Shown: positions 24,723 through 34,187, numbered from the stretch's first letter. The stretch: DNA of 38,272 nucleotides from Polyangium fumosum (GCF_005144585.1 NZ_SSMQ01000071.1:1-38272); one strand, 5' to 3'. Notes: generated from the sequence alone by a model not told the origin. Numbers and translations are program-made.

Positions 24723-25714
24723 AAGACGAACGGCACGTCGATCTGCACGATCTTGTACTCGAGGCCGCCCGAGGAGAATCCCGTCGGCAGATCGAGGCCC
24801 ATCGTCAGGGAGACACCGGGACGTAGCCACATCTTGTCGTTCAGCTTGAAGTGCCCGCGGGGGCCGAAGCCGAGCGTCCAGTTGTCGATCCGCGTGGGAT
24901 CCGGGCCCTTCTCGATCGTCCCGTTCGAGACCCACAACTGGTAACGCAGCTCGGTGCCGAACGAGAGCTGCGGAAGGACGAACCAGCCGAAATGCAGGCC
25001 CGCCGTGAGGTTCGTCCGCGCCGCGTCCTTGTCGAGCGTGGCGCCCCGCACGCGGAGGAGCTGGAGGAGCGTCACCTCGGCCTGCAGCGTGATCCCGTTC
25101 GCGATGTAGCCGATGCCCGCGCCGACGATCGGGGTCATGTAGTTGATCTGGAAGAGCGCGTTGTCCATCGAGGCGCGCGCATAAATCCCGTCGAGGTTCG
25201 CCGTGCGGGTCGCCGCGTCGGGTTTGTCGCCACCGCCCGTGCCCACGGGGATCGTCGTGGCCGCGAAGAGGCCCACTTTCCACGACTCGCCGAGCGGAAT
25301 CGAGTAAAGCGCGCCGATCGCGGGGTTGATGAACGACGTGGCCTTCGTGCCCTCGGGCCCCTGCGTCTCGCTGTGGATCATGCCGAGCCGCACGATGGCC
25401 GCGAGGTTCGGCAGGATCTTGTAGCTCCCGAGCAGGAGCACCGGGACCGTGGTCTTTGTCGTCGAGAACGCGAGCGTCGTGTCGAGACGAACCACGTTCC
25501 CCGCGGTCAGGGGCCGAAGCATGAAGGGCAAGGAGTACGGCGCCGGCGTCTTTTTCGCCGGCGCGGCCTCGGGCGTGGCCTCGGGCGCAGCGGGCGGCGC
25601 CTCCGCCGGGGCGTTTTCCGCGCGCGCCGGAAGGACAGCCGAAAGGCCGCCGAAGGCAAATCCTAACGCAACGAAACGTGATGCCTTTCGACGAACCCCA
25701 ATTGCGTTTTTCAC
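24719..25714 (-). CDS. Outer-membrane beta-barrel protein candidate
   Basis: The 331-residue protein begins at GTG 25714 with a signal peptide (ASRFVALGFAFGGLSAVLPARA), then an Ala/Pro/Glu linker. From residue 60 it shows alternating amphipathic strands with aromatic ends: NVVRLDTTLAFSTTKTTVPV, LGSYKILPNLAAIVRLGMI, GIGYIANGITLQAEVTLLQL, TNLTAGLHFGWFVLPQLSFG, ELRYQLWVSNG, GPRGHFKLNDKMWLRPGVSL. The last residues IVQIDVPFVF end in Phe, the usual outer-membrane barrel signature recognised by the BAM complex. It resembles uncharacterised porin or transporter-like barrels; substrate unknown. Its TAA stop lies in the right end of the MITE-like element and converges on the gene ending at 24596. Confidence 0.85.
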   Translation of the reverse strand: MKNAIGVRRKASRFVALGFAFGGLSAVLPARAENAPAEAPPAAPEATPEAAPAKKTPAPYSLPFMLRPLTAGNVVRLDTTLAFSTTKTTVPVLLLGSYKILPNLAAIVRLGMIHSETQGPEGTKATSFINPAIGALYSIPLGESWKVGLFAATTIPVGTGGGDKPDAATRTANLDGIYARASMDNALFQINYMTPIVGAGIGYIANGITLQAEVTLLQLLRVRGATLDKDAARTNLTAGLHFGWFVLPQLSFGTELRYQLWVSNGTIEKGPDPTRIDNWTLGFGPRGHFKLNDKMWLRPGVSLTMGLDLPTGFSSGGLEYKIVQIDVPFVF

Positions 25715-25828
25715 GACCCTACCCTCTCCTCTCCGAGCCCAACGTATCCGAGAGCAAGCGCGAGGTGCGAAAAAATCCGAGGGGGTTTCGTGCGCGGCTT
25801 GGCAGGCCAGACCACGACGGGCGCCGAC

Positions 25829-26959
25829 CTATCCCATGTCCCAGCGATACGCGCCCACGATCCCCGCGTGATCACTCACGCGCGGGTGCAGCCCGTCCTC
25901 GGGCCCGGCGCCGTCGAACACCCGGACGAACGCCTCGATACGCGCCGCGCGCCGGCCCGCCGTGGCCCGGAGCATCTGGTAATCGATCCGGCTCGTCAGC
26001 GTCTTCTCGCCGAACGTGGGCCACACGTTCCGCGTGGCCATTCCCACGTCGGTATACCCTCGCTCCACGAAGAGCGCGACCTGCCGATCCTCGGGGCTTC
26101 CATTGAGATCACCCGCCAAGAGCGTCGCGGCGTGATCCCCGCCCGGCAGCCGGGCGGCCTCAGCAAGCAGACGCGCGACCTGCGTCCCGCCGTCCGATCC
26201 CCACGACACGTGCGTCGTCCCCACCCGGATTTTGGTCTCTTTGATCGTCGTCCGCGCGATCAGCGCGATGCGGGCGAGCGGGCCTTCGCTGAGCTGCAAG
26301 ACCGCCACGTCCTCGATCGGGCCCGACGACAGGATCGACAGCCCCTCCCGGTACACGTCGAACCCGATGTGGGCCTCTCTCCACACGTGCTCCCAGCGCC
26401 GCCGCGTGAACCGCTCGAGGTGCTCCTGCAAGATCCGCCCGGCGTTTGGCTCGGCCGGGTTCGACACGTGCTCGCCGACCTCCTGCAAGAGGAGCACGTC
26501 GATCCCCATCGCCGCCACGCCGAACGCGATCCGCTCGATCTTCGGGATCGAATCGTTCACCACCACGCCGTCCCGCAGGCCTCGCTCCTGGTAGGTGTGC
26601 AGGTTGAGCGAGAGCACGCGGATCGCCGCGGGATCCCCGAGATCACGCCCTCCCACGACGAACGCCGCGTTCCGCCCCCCGAGCCCGTCGTCGACGTCGA
26701 GCGGGTTTGCCGGGTCCGCGGTCCATCGACCATCCACGACGAGCTTGTACGCGTGCACGCCGCGGGGCAGCGGCCGCGTCGTGAGGACCCAGAGATCGGT
26801 GCCTTCGCGCTTCACGAGCGGGATCGGGTCCTTGCCCCAGCCGGTGAAATCGCCGGCCACGAGCACGCTCGAAGCGCGTTCGTCGCGGTAGACGAAGGAC
26901 ACGGAGCCGTCGTGCGCCACGTGCGAGCCGGGAGAAGGGACCACGTCGGGGCGGGTCAT
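25829..26959 (-). CDS. CBM48-like domain fused to endonuclease/exonuclease/phosphatase domain
   Basis: The 376-residue protein has an N-terminal early-set beta domain (about 15-103) resembling CBM48/AMPK glycogen-binding modules: VSFVYRDERASSVLVAGDFT, then GWGKDPIPLVKREGTDLWVL and GVHAYKLVVDGRWTADP. The C-terminal domain (about 112-376) is an EEP-fold hydrolase: LSLNLHTY (Asn119), VLLLQEVGEH (Glu160), GTTHVSWG, AGDLNGSP (Asp284, Asn286), RIDYQML and VSDHAGIV (Asp363, His364). These match Mg-dependent nucleases and phosphodiesterases of the DNase I/ExoIII group. No signal peptide, so probably cytoplasmic. The carbohydrate-type module attached to an EEP enzyme is unusual. It is divergent from the ATP-grasp gene across 80 bp, a possible shared promoter region. 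Confidence 0.88.
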   Translation of the reverse strand: MTRPDVVPSPGSHVAHDGSVSFVYRDERASSVLVAGDFTGWGKDPIPLVKREGTDLWVLTTRPLPRGVHAYKLVVDGRWTADPANPLDVDDGLGGRNAAFVVGGRDLGDPAAIRVLSLNLHTYQERGLRDGVVVNDSIPKIERIAFGVAAMGIDVLLLQEVGEHVSNPAEPNAGRILQEHLERFTRRRWEHVWREAHIGFDVYREGLSILSSGPIEDVAVLQLSEGPLARIALIARTTIKETKIRVGTTHVSWGSDGGTQVARLLAEAARLPGGDHAATLLAGDLNGSPEDRQVALFVERGYTDVGMATRNVWPTFGEKTLTSRIDYQMLRATAGRRAARIEAFVRVFDGAGPEDGLHPRVSDHAGIVGAYRWDMG

Positions 26960-27039
26960 CGCCCCCTTCGGTTATGCTTGCGCGCGGGGCGTGTCAAAAG
27001 GATTTCCGGGGCGGCCCTCTCGCCTGTAGTCTGCCGGCC

Positions 27040-28257
27040 ATGCGCAACGTGGTCTTCGTCCTGCCGTTCGTCACGGAGGGCGCCCTCAAGTTCGTCTCCG
27101 GAACCGCGAACGTGCCCGGGGTTCGCCTGGGCGTCCTCGCCCAGGATCCGGCGGACAAGCTCCCGCCTTCGATCAAGGATCGCCTCGCCGGCCATTGGCA
27201 GGTGCAAAACGCCTTCGATCCGCGCCAGATCGCCGAGGGCGTCCAGGGGATCGCGGGGCAGATGGGGCCCATCGATCGCCTCATCGGCTCGCTCGAGCCG
27301 CTCCAGGAGCCGCTCGCCGAGGTCCGCGCCGCGCTCGGCCTGCCGGGCATGTCGCCCGAGGTCGCGCGGAACTTCCGCGACAAGGCTGTGATGAAGACCA
27401 TCTTCGAGAGCAAAGGTGTCCCCTGCGCGCGCCACCGCCTCGCCCACCGCCGCGAAGAGGCCCTCGACTTCCTCGCCGACGTCGGCCTCCCGGTCGTCGT
27501 CAAGCCCCCGGCCGGGGCTTGCTCCGTGGACACCTTCCGCCTGGAGACGCAGGACGACCTCGACGCATACCTCGCGCGGATGCAAGCCGAGAGCGGCCCC
27601 GTCCTGTTCGAGGAGTTTTTGCGGGGCGAGGAGCATTCGCTCGACGCGGTGACGGTGAACGGCCGGATGGTCTGGTATTCGATCTCGAAGTACTGGCCGT
27701 CGCCGCTCACCGTGATGGAAAACCCGTGGATGCAATGGTGCGTCCTGTCGCCGCGGCACGTGGATGTGCCGGCGTACGTCGCGATCCGGGAGACGGGCGA
27801 GAACGCGGTCCGCGCGCTCGGGCTCACGACGGGCCTGACGCACATGGAATGGTTCCAGCGGCCGGATGGAAGCGTGGCCGTCTCGGAGATCGGCGCGCGC
27901 CCGCCCGGCGCGCATTTCATGACGCTGCTCTCGCACGCGCACGACGTCGATTTCCACCATGCCTGGGCGAAGCTCATGGTGGACGACACGTTCGAGGTGC
28001 CAGAGCGGAAATACGCGGTGGGCGCGGCGTACCTGCGCGGCGCGGGGACGGGTCGGGTGAAGGCGGTGCACGGGATCGCCGAGGCGAACGCGGAGATCGG
28101 CTCGCTCGTGGTCGAGGCGCGCCTGCCCACGCCGGGGCAGCAGCAGGGCAATGCCTACGATGGGGTGGGGTTCGTGATGCTGCGGCACGAGGACACGGAT
28201 CTGGTCGCGCAGGCACTGCGGCAGGCGGTCGAGATTCTCCGCGTCGAGCTCGAATGA
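27040..28257 (+). CDS. ATP-grasp family ligase
   Basis: The 405-residue protein starts MRNVVFVLPFVTEGALKFVS with a pre-ATP-grasp domain (about 1-110). The ATP-grasp core follows: FRDKAVMKTIFESKGVP (112-128), LPVVVKPPAGACSVDTF with Lys155, VLFEEFLRGEEHSLDAV (188-204), and a metal-binding end HMEWFQRPDGSVAVSEIGARPPG (about 269-291) with Glu residues in SEIGARPPG. Such enzymes join a carboxylate to an amine or thiol with ATP; the closest layouts are carbamoyl-phosphate-synthase-like and L-amino-acid ligases. The substrate cannot be read from the sequence. ATG 27040 gives a normal N-terminus; 22 upstream codons would add a Cys-rich tail. Divergent from the CBM48-EEP gene. Confidence 0.9.
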   Translation: MRNVVFVLPFVTEGALKFVSGTANVPGVRLGVLAQDPADKLPPSIKDRLAGHWQVQNAFDPRQIAEGVQGIAGQMGPIDRLIGSLEPLQEPLAEVRAALGLPGMSPEVARNFRDKAVMKTIFESKGVPCARHRLAHRREEALDFLADVGLPVVVKPPAGACSVDTFRLETQDDLDAYLARMQAESGPVLFEEFLRGEEHSLDAVTVNGRMVWYSISKYWPSPLTVMENPWMQWCVLSPRHVDVPAYVAIRETGENAVRALGLTTGLTHMEWFQRPDGSVAVSEIGARPPGAHFMTLLSHAHDVDFHHAWAKLMVDDTFEVPERKYAVGAAYLRGAGTGRVKAVHGIAEANAEIGSLVVEARLPTPGQQQGNAYDGVGFVMLRHEDTDLVAQALRQAVEILRVELE

Positions 28258-28280
28258 ACGTCCGTCGTCCGCGGTGACGC

Positions 28281-28321
28281 TTGACACCTTCCTGCCCTTC
28301 CTGCCAGGATCGTTTGGCAGG
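28281..28321 (+). promoter_or_regulatory. Candidate promoter and inverted repeat before the lipoprotein gene
   Basis: A consensus TTGACA (28281-28286) is followed by CCTGCCA-N8-TGGCAGG (28300-28306 and 28315-28321), which covers the expected -10 position. A clear -10 box is missing. The dyad could be an operator or a weak terminator of the ATP-grasp gene. Confidence 0.35.
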
Positions 28322-28356
28322 ACGACTTTACATCCGAACTCTCGGTCCGGGAGAGT

Positions 28357-28362
28357 GGGAGG
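28357..28362 (+). promoter_or_regulatory. Ribosome binding site fixing a GTG start
   Basis: GGGAGG lies 7 bases before GTG 28370. It supports this start over ATG 28379, where the spacing would be 16 bases. Confidence 0.65.
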
Positions 28363-28369
28363 TTTTTTC

Positions 28370-29056
28370 GTGAACGACATGTGCTCGACGCGCCCAGCTC
28401 CGTCATCGACATTCCTTGGTCGGCTCCGGCGCGTGGCCTCTGCGCTGCTCCTTGCCTCGATGCCCGTCCTCGGGCTCGGCGCCCTCGCGGGCTGCGCATG
28501 GCAACCCACGATCCTCCGCGTGGATCCCGCGTTGACGTCCAAGGACCTCGTCGGCGGCAAAATCGCGATCATGCCCGTGAAGTTCGACGACGACAAGGTG
28601 GGCCCCCAGGAGCGCTCCTTGATGGCGGCCGCCTTCGTTCGTGCGGTCCTCCAAACACGCGAAGACATCCACCTCGCCAGCAGCGCCTCGCACGATCGGG
28701 CCCTCCAGGGGGCGCTCGAAGAGGAGGCCAAGTTCATGCGTGTCTATGAGGAGGGGGGCACCGAGCCGGCTCGACTCGCCGAGCTCACGGCGTCCCTGAA
28801 TGCTCGCTACTTTGCCCTGTCGCGCCTGCATTACGAGCAGGCCGTCCATGGCGGGGGGAACATGGCCGGCAATACCGTCCAATCCACGCTCTCGGGGCGG
28901 GTGTCGCTCGTCGATACGAAGTCGGGGGCGGTCGTGTGGGAGGGGGAATTCGTCAGCACGCGGAGCGGCGTGGACACGCAGGTGGATCCCCACCCCTCCA
29001 TGCATGCATTGCCGTTCTTCTCGACCTTCGTCCGCGGGTGGCCGAACCAGCCCTGA
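28370..29056 (+). CDS. Lipoprotein, possibly CsgG/LpoB-like fold
   Basis: The 228-residue protein has a long signal (RRVASALLLASMPVLGLGALAGC) with lipobox L-A-G-C (Cys43). The mature part begins with a beta-alpha pattern GGKIAIMPVKFDDDKVGPQE, then helices (SLMAAAFVRAVLQTREDIHLA), and later strands YFALSRLHYEQAV and TLSGRVSLVDTKSGAVVWEGEF. This IAIMPV...VSLVDTKSGAVVWEGEF pattern recalls the CsgG/LpoB/DUF799 lipoproteins, in which such domains support envelope assembly or penicillin-binding-protein activation. The resemblance is a guess from pattern. It converges on the TetR gene, with only 18 bp between the stops. Confidence 0.8.
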   Translation: MNDMCSTRPAPSSTFLGRLRRVASALLLASMPVLGLGALAGCAWQPTILRVDPALTSKDLVGGKIAIMPVKFDDDKVGPQERSLMAAAFVRAVLQTREDIHLASSASHDRALQGALEEEAKFMRVYEEGGTEPARLAELTASLNARYFALSRLHYEQAVHGGGNMAGNTVQSTLSGRVSLVDTKSGAVVWEGEFVSTRSGVDTQVDPHPSMHALPFFSTFVRGWPNQP

Positions 29057-29074
29057 CGCGGCGTCCTCGCTCGA

Positions 29075-29653
29075 TCAGCCCGTGCCCTCGTCGACGATCG
29101 CCTGGGTCGCGGCCTCCAGCCAGCGGCGGGTGGAGGCGATGCGCGCATCGGAGAGCGGCTCCAGGGGCAAGAGCTTCCAGCTCGTGAGGAAGCCGGTCCA
29201 GAGGATGTTGAGCCGCGCCGCGCGCTCCTCGGCGTTCGGGGGCCCGAGCCACGCGGCCAGCGGCACCATCACCTTCGTCTGGAGAAACTCGATGCTCGCC
29301 GCGTGCGCCGCGGGGTCGGCCGCCGAGAGGATCATCATCGCCAGCGGGCCCGATGCGTCCTGCGTGTCGCAGAAGATGGCCACCATGTCCACGCCGAAGC
29401 GGCGCCGATCCCCGTGGAGCATCGGGGAGATGTCGATGATCCGCTCCAGCGTCGCCCGGTAGAGCCCCTCTTTCGAGCCGAAGTAGCGGCCGACGAGCGC
29501 GGAGTTCACCCCGGCGAGCTCGGCCACCTCGCGCACGCCGGTGTTCGTGAAGCCTCGTGTCGAGAACAGGGTCCGCGCGGCGTCGAGGATCGCGGTGCGC
29601 GTGCGGTCCGCGTCGCGCTGCCGCGTCGGCTTCTTGGGCTCGGTGCGAGGCAT
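29075..29653 (-). CDS. TetR-family transcriptional regulator
   Basis: The 192-residue protein has the family's normal length. The helix-turn-helix is at about 18-65: [20 protein letters not shown], then [26 protein letters not shown] with the typical Y-F-x-S-K-E motif. The C-terminal two-thirds is the variable ligand-binding helical domain. ATG 29653 is chosen; GTG 29659 is also open, and neither has a ribosome site, so the mRNA may be leaderless or nearly so. The gene is divergent from the monooxygenase operon across about 100 bp that hold two palindromic sites, one overlapping its own start. It most likely represses both itself and the operon until a ligand, perhaps the ketone substrate, binds. 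Confidence 0.92.
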   Translation of the reverse strand: MPRTEPKKPTRQRDADRTRTAILDAARTLFSTRGFTNTGVREVAELAGVNSALVGRYFGSKEGLYRATLERIIDISPMLHGDRRRFGVDMVAIFCDTQDASGPLAMMILSAADPAAHAASIEFLQTKVMVPLAAWLGPPNAEERAARLNILWTGFLTSWKLLPLEPLSDARIASTRRWLEAATQAIVDEGTG

Positions 29654-29672
29654 GTACACGGTTGTTTACTTA
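29651..29672. promoter_or_regulatory. Degenerate second operator overlapping the TetR start
   Basis: CATGTACAC-GGTT-GTTTACTTA has the same 9-4-9 layout as the core of the perfect palindrome 47 bp away; the left half is identical and the right half matches at 6 of 9 bases. It covers the TetR start codon, which would suit autorepression. Confidence 0.5.
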
Positions 29673-29692
29673 CGCCGAAGACAGAGGTATGT

Positions 29693-29724
29693 CCAGCCAT
29701 GTACACAGTCGTGTACATGGCTGG
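29693..29724. promoter_or_regulatory. Perfect 32-bp palindrome, likely TetR operator
   Basis: CCAGCCATGTACAC-AGTC-GTGTACATGGCTGG has 14-bp arms with no mismatch. It lies in the shared control region, 30 bases before the monooxygenase start. The size and the position fit a TetR-dimer operator. A TTTACT (29665-29670) and TATGTC (29688-29693) spaced by 17 could be a weak promoter just upstream. Confidence 0.75.
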
Positions 29725-29753
29725 TGGCTGTCGAGCCGAAAGGATGTGTGCGG

Positions 29754-31550
29754 ATGGATGCGACAAAGAAGGGTGAGGCCGCTTTTTCTCCGGAGGCGTT
29801 GCAGGAGAAGTACCGGCTTGAGCGGGAGAAGCGGCTGCGCCCCGACGGCAGCACCCAGTACCTCGAGCTCAGCAAGGTGTACGCGGACTTCGACAAGGAT
29901 CCCTACGTCGAGCCCGGGTTCACCCGTCCGGCGGTGACCGAGACGATCGACGTGCTCATCGTCGGCGGAGGTTTCGGCGGCATGCTCGCGGCGGTGCGGC
30001 TGCGCCAGGCGGGGGTTCATTCCTTCCGCGTGGTCGAGAAGGGCGGCGACTTCGGCGGCACCTGGTACTGGAACCGTTATCCGGGCGCCGCCTGCGACGT
30101 GGAATCCTACATCTACATGCCGCTGCTCGAAGAGACCGGCTACGTCCCGACGGAGAAGTACGCCAAGGCGACCGAGATCTTCGCCCACTGCCAGCGAATC
30201 GGCCGGCAATTCGACCTCTACAAGGCGGCGCTGTTCCAGACCGAGGTCGAGCAGATGGACTGGGACGAGGAGCAGCGGCGCTGGACGGTCACGACGAGCC
30301 GCGGCGACAAACTCGCGGCGCGGTTCGTGATCATCGCCGGGGGCATCCTCCACAAGGCGAAGCTGCCCGGCATCCCGGGGATCGAGACGTTCAAGGGGCA
30401 CAGCTTCCACACGAGCCGTTGGGACTATGCCTATACCGGCGGTGGCCCCGCGGGCAGCATGACCCGGCTCGCCGACAAACGCGTGGGCATCATCGGGACG
30501 GGAGCGACCGCGGTCCAGGCGATTCCCCACCTCGGCGCTTCGGCCAAGCAATTGTACGTCTTTCAGCGCACGCCCTCGGGCGTCGGCGAACGGAACAACC
30601 AGCCGACCGACGAGGCCTGGGCGAAGACGCTCGCGCCCGGCTGGCAACGGGAGCGCATGGTCAATTTCACCGCCATCGTCTCGGGTCGAAAGCAGGACGT
30701 CGACCTGGTGAAGGACGGCTGGACCTACATCTTCGACGACGCCGAGACCCGCCGCGCCCAGACCCCCGCGGAGGTGGCCGAGCTGCGCCAGCTCGCCGAT
30801 TACCGCAAGATGGAGGAGATCCGCGCGCGGGTGGACTCCATCGTCAAGGATTCCGCGGCGGCCGAGGCGCTCAAGCCCTATTACAACCAGCTCTGCAAGC
30901 GCCCCTGCTTCCACGACGAATACCTGGAGACGTTCAACCGCCCGAACGTCGAGCTCGTCGACACCGACGGAAAGGGCGTGGAGCGCATCACGCCCACCGG
31001 CGTGGTCGTGAACGGCAAGGAGTACCCCGTCGATTGCTTGATTTACTCCACGGGCTTCGAGGTCTCGAGCGAATACACCCGCCGGCTGGGCTTCGACATC
31101 CGCGGGCGCGGCGGCAAGTCCTTGCGCGAGAGCTGGGCCGAGGGCCCGACGACGCTCCACGGCATGCACACCCGCGGGTATCCGAACCTCCTGATCTTCA
31201 GCCCCACCCAGAGCGGCTGGGCGATCAACTTCGTCCACGTCCTCGACGAGCTGGCGCAGCACGCCGCCTACATCATCGAGCGTTGCCTCGAGCAAGGCGT
31301 CGAGACCATCGAGGCGACGGAGCAGGCGCAGCAGCAATGGTGGGAGGTGATCCTCGGCAGCCTCATGACGAACCCCATCGCCTTCGGCGGCCCCGAATGC
31401 ACGCCCGGCTACTACAACAACGAGGGCATCCTCGCGATGAGCCTCGCGCGCTTCGCCGCGTTCAACGGCGGCACGCTCGAGTTCTTCGAGATCCTGCAGA
31501 ACTGGCGCAAGGCCGACGATCTCGCGGGGCTGGAGCTGACGCATGGCTGA
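29754..31550 (+). CDS. Baeyer-Villiger flavin monooxygenase
   Basis: These FAD- and NADPH-dependent enzymes insert oxygen next to a ketone to give an ester or lactone. The 598-residue protein shows the first Rossmann motif GGGFGG (71-76), the family block [15 protein letters not shown] (101-115), the diagnostic fingerprint [12 protein letters not shown] (213-224, F-x-G-x-x-x-H-x-x-x-W-D) and the second Rossmann motif [11 protein letters not shown] (245-255). The ~65-residue N-terminal extension matches the larger class related to cyclopentadecanone and phenylacetone monooxygenases. Start ATG 29754 has AAAGGA upstream; in-frame GTG 29748 is an alternative. First gene of an operon; the TetR palindrome lies directly upstream. 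Cytoplasmic. The substrate is not predictable from sequence. Confidence 0.95.
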   Translation: MDATKKGEAAFSPEALQEKYRLEREKRLRPDGSTQYLELSKVYADFDKDPYVEPGFTRPAVTETIDVLIVGGGFGGMLAAVRLRQAGVHSFRVVEKGGDFGGTWYWNRYPGAACDVESYIYMPLLEETGYVPTEKYAKATEIFAHCQRIGRQFDLYKAALFQTEVEQMDWDEEQRRWTVTTSRGDKLAARFVIIAGGILHKAKLPGIPGIETFKGHSFHTSRWDYAYTGGGPAGSMTRLADKRVGIIGTGATAVQAIPHLGASAKQLYVFQRTPSGVGERNNQPTDEAWAKTLAPGWQRERMVNFTAIVSGRKQDVDLVKDGWTYIFDDAETRRAQTPAEVAELRQLADYRKMEEIRARVDSIVKDSAAAEALKPYYNQLCKRPCFHDEYLETFNRPNVELVDTDGKGVERITPTGVVVNGKEYPVDCLIYSTGFEVSSEYTRRLGFDIRGRGGKSLRESWAEGPTTLHGMHTRGYPNLLIFSPTQSGWAINFVHVLDELAQHAAYIIERCLEQGVETIEATEQAQQQWWEVILGSLMTNPIAFGGPECTPGYYNNEGILAMSLARFAAFNGGTLEFFEILQNWRKADDLAGLELTHG

Positions 31551-31591
31551 TCGGCAAGACGTGAACGCCTGAGCCCCCCGGAGGTCCCACC

Positions 31592-33283
31592 GTGTATCGA
31601 TTCCCCTTCCCATCCCTGATCGCCTGCTTGCTGCTGGGATGCCAGCCCCCGGCCGCGGCTCCCCCGGCTGCTGAGCCCCCGGCCTCGCCACAGACGCCTC
31701 CCCAGGGCCCTTCCCAGGCCTATCGCAAGGAGGTGGTCGTGGCCGGCTCGCCTTTCCAGGGCGTCCATGGGCTTTCCCTCGACGGCCATGGGCACCTTTT
31801 GGCCAGCAATCTGCTCGGCCACTCCGTCCATTCCGTCGATTTGCGCAGCGGCGCGGTCTCCACCCTGGTGGGGCCTCCCCTCGGCGGCGCGGACGACGTG
31901 ACCCTGGGGCCCGATGGATCCATCTACTGGACCGGCTTTTTCTCCGGCCGGTTGATGCGGCGCACGCCGGATGGAACGACGCGCGTCCTCGCCAAGGATC
32001 TGCCGGGCCTCAACTCGCTGGCCTTCCGCCGCGACGGCAGGCTCTACATCACCCAGCTCGGCCGGGGGGTCGATGCGCTGTCGGAAGTGGATCCGGACGG
32101 GAACAAGCCTCCGCGCCAGGTCCTCGCCAATCCCGGCTTCCTCAATGGGTTCGAGTTTGGCACGGACGACCGGCTGTACGGCCCGATCCTGCTCAAGGGG
32201 CAAATCGTCCGCTTGAACGTGGACACCGGCGCCATGGAGGTCGTGGCGCAGGGTTTTGCCATGCCGACCGCCGTCAACTTCGACGCGCGCCGCGAGAATC
32301 TTTACGTGGTCGACGCGGCGCGCGGTGAGCTGGTCCGCGTCCGGGCGGCCACGGGCGAAAAAAAGGTCGTCGCGAATCTGCCCACCGGACTCGATAACCT
32401 GACCGTCGGCCCCGACGACCAGGTGTACGTGTCCAACATGGTGGACAACGACATCCGCGTCGTGAATCCCGCCGACGGTTCCATCCGGACCCTCGTCGAG
32501 GCGCGCTTGACCGTACCCTCCGGCCTCGCGGTCGCGCCGGAGGATCCGGACGAGCGCCTGTACGTGGCGGATGTGTATGCCCTTCGCCGGGTGGGAGGGC
32601 GTGACGGGAAGATCTCCGAGACGACCCGTGTCCTCTCCACCCGGCTGAACTTCCCGATGCACGTGAGCCTGGGCGCGAAGCACATGGTGCTGAGCAGCGC
32701 CTATCTCGCGAGCGTGCAGGTGCTGGATCGGGCCTCCGGGGAAATCCTGCGGACCATTCCCAACACGAATGGCATCCAGGGCGCGCTCGAGCTCGCCGAT
32801 GGCACGCTGCTCGTCGCAGAGGCCCAAACGGGCAAGCTCGTGCGCGTCGAACCCACCGAACCCGCGAAGACCACGGTTCTGACCGAGGGATTGGAGGGTC
32901 CCGTGGGGCTCGTGGCCGACACGGAGGCGAAGGAGCCTGGGGTCTACGTCACCGAGGTGCGCTCGGGGCGGGTGACCCGGGTGCGTTTGTCGGATGGATC
33001 CAAGCAGACGGTGGCCAGCGACCTTCAGGCGCCCGAGGGCATTGCCCGGCACCCCGACGGCGGATTGATCGTCGCCGAGGTGGGCCGCAAGCAGCTTTTG
33101 CGTATCGATCCGGCCACGGGGCGCGCCACCGTGCTCGCGAGCGGCCTGCCCATCGGTTTGCCCGAGAGCGAGGGCCTGCCGCCGGGCTACGTCCCCACGG
33201 GCGTCGCCGTGGGTCGCTCGGGCACCATTTATCTATCGTCGGACATCGAGAGCGCGCTTTATCGATTCGTCCCAGCGCCCTGA
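31592..33283 (+). CDS. SMP-30/NHL-like beta-propeller lipoprotein
   Basis: The 563-residue protein begins at GTG 31592 (GGAGG 7 bases upstream) with lipobox L-L-G-C ([17 protein letters not shown]), so it is exported. The mature part has about ten repeated blades with the SMP-30/NHL look: [115 protein letters not shown]. That is enough for two propellers. SMP-30 relatives include lactonases, so it might hydrolyse the monooxygenase's product, but the lipoprotein signal would put it outside the cytoplasm. It lies 41 bp after the monooxygenase and 27 bp before the dehydrogenase. A pure binding role is equally possible. Confidence 0.9.
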   Translation: MYRFPFPSLIACLLLGCQPPAAAPPAAEPPASPQTPPQGPSQAYRKEVVVAGSPFQGVHGLSLDGHGHLLASNLLGHSVHSVDLRSGAVSTLVGPPLGGADDVTLGPDGSIYWTGFFSGRLMRRTPDGTTRVLAKDLPGLNSLAFRRDGRLYITQLGRGVDALSEVDPDGNKPPRQVLANPGFLNGFEFGTDDRLYGPILLKGQIVRLNVDTGAMEVVAQGFAMPTAVNFDARRENLYVVDAARGELVRVRAATGEKKVVANLPTGLDNLTVGPDDQVYVSNMVDNDIRVVNPADGSIRTLVEARLTVPSGLAVAPEDPDERLYVADVYALRRVGGRDGKISETTRVLSTRLNFPMHVSLGAKHMVLSSAYLASVQVLDRASGEILRTIPNTNGIQGALELADGTLLVAEAQTGKLVRVEPTEPAKTTVLTEGLEGPVGLVADTEAKEPGVYVTEVRSGRVTRVRLSDGSKQTVASDLQAPEGIARHPDGGLIVAEVGRKQLLRIDPATGRATVLASGLPIGLPESEGLPPGYVPTGVAVGRSGTIYLSSDIESALYRFVPAP

Positions 33284-33310
33284 AACCCCCTTGGGGAGGA
33301 GTGTACGGCC

Positions 33311-34120
33311 ATGAAGGTCCGAAACAAGGTCGTCGTCGTGACCGGCGGCGGAAATGGCATAGGCAGAGGGCTCGTCCTCGGGCTTCTGTCGAAGGGCGCG
33401 AGCGTCGCCGCCGTCGACATCGACGCGTCTGCCCTCGAAGAGACCCTCGCGCTTTCAGGGCGCGATCGGGACAGGCTTTCCACCTACATCGTGAACATCA
33501 CGGATCGGGACGCGGTGGATGCGCTCCCGGCCCAGGTCATCGCGCGCTTCGGGGCGGTGGACGGCATCATCAACAATGCGGGCATCATTCAACCGTTCGT
33601 CCGGCTACAGGATCTCGAGTATGCAGCGATCGATCGGGTGATGAACGTCAACCTGTTCGGGACGCTCTACATGACCAAGGCGTTCCTGCCGCACCTGCTC
33701 GCACGCCCGGAAGCACACATCACGAACATCTCCAGCATGGGAGGATTTCTTCCCGTCCCGGGACAAACGATTTACGGCGCCGCCAAGGCAGCCGTGAAAC
33801 TCCTGACGGAGGGCTTGAACTCGGAGCTTTTGGGGACGAACGTGAAGGTCACGGTGGTGTTTCCGGGCGCGATTGGCACGAACATCGCGGTGAACTCGGG
33901 CGTGATGGATACCCTGCAGGTGAAGGAGGGAGCGGCGCCGGTGCCCAAGATGCTGGCGCCCGGCACCGCCGCGCAGATCATCCTCGACGGGATCGAAAAC
34001 GACGCGTACCGCGTCCTGGTCGGGCCCGACGCCAGGCTCATGGATGCCATCTACAGGCTGCACCCCCAGCGCGCGGCGCGATTCATCTACGACCAGATGC
34101 GCGCGTTGTTGCCGAAGTAA
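33311..34120 (+). CDS. Short-chain dehydrogenase/reductase
   Basis: The 269-residue classical SDR has NAD(P) motif TGGGNGIGRG (11-20), an acidic Asp at the end of beta-2 (AVDIDAS) favouring NAD, NNAG (about 88-91), and the catalytic set NISSMGG Ser, Tyr in PGQTIYGAAKAA and the Lys four residues later. A GAIGTNI block follows. Such enzymes oxidise alcohols to ketones or the reverse. As the last gene of the monooxygenase operon it could supply the ketone from an alcohol. GGGGAGGAG lies about 10 bases before the ATG. Cytoplasmic. Confidence 0.94.
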   Translation: MKVRNKVVVVTGGGNGIGRGLVLGLLSKGASVAAVDIDASALEETLALSGRDRDRLSTYIVNITDRDAVDALPAQVIARFGAVDGIINNAGIIQPFVRLQDLEYAAIDRVMNVNLFGTLYMTKAFLPHLLARPEAHITNISSMGGFLPVPGQTIYGAAKAAVKLLTEGLNSELLGTNVKVTVVFPGAIGTNIAVNSGVMDTLQVKEGAAPVPKMLAPGTAAQIILDGIENDAYRVLVGPDARLMDAIYRLHPQRAARFIYDQMRALLPK

Positions 34121-34187
34121 CCGTCCTTTGGGGCAACTCTGGCCCCACGCCTCCCCCCGCTCGTCGAGCTGTCACATCGCCGCGACA

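Noticed and set aside
29670-31691. A minus-strand frame of 673 codons opposite the monooxygenase.
   Set aside because: It is antisense to the enzyme with the Baeyer-Villiger fingerprint and has no recognisable domain.
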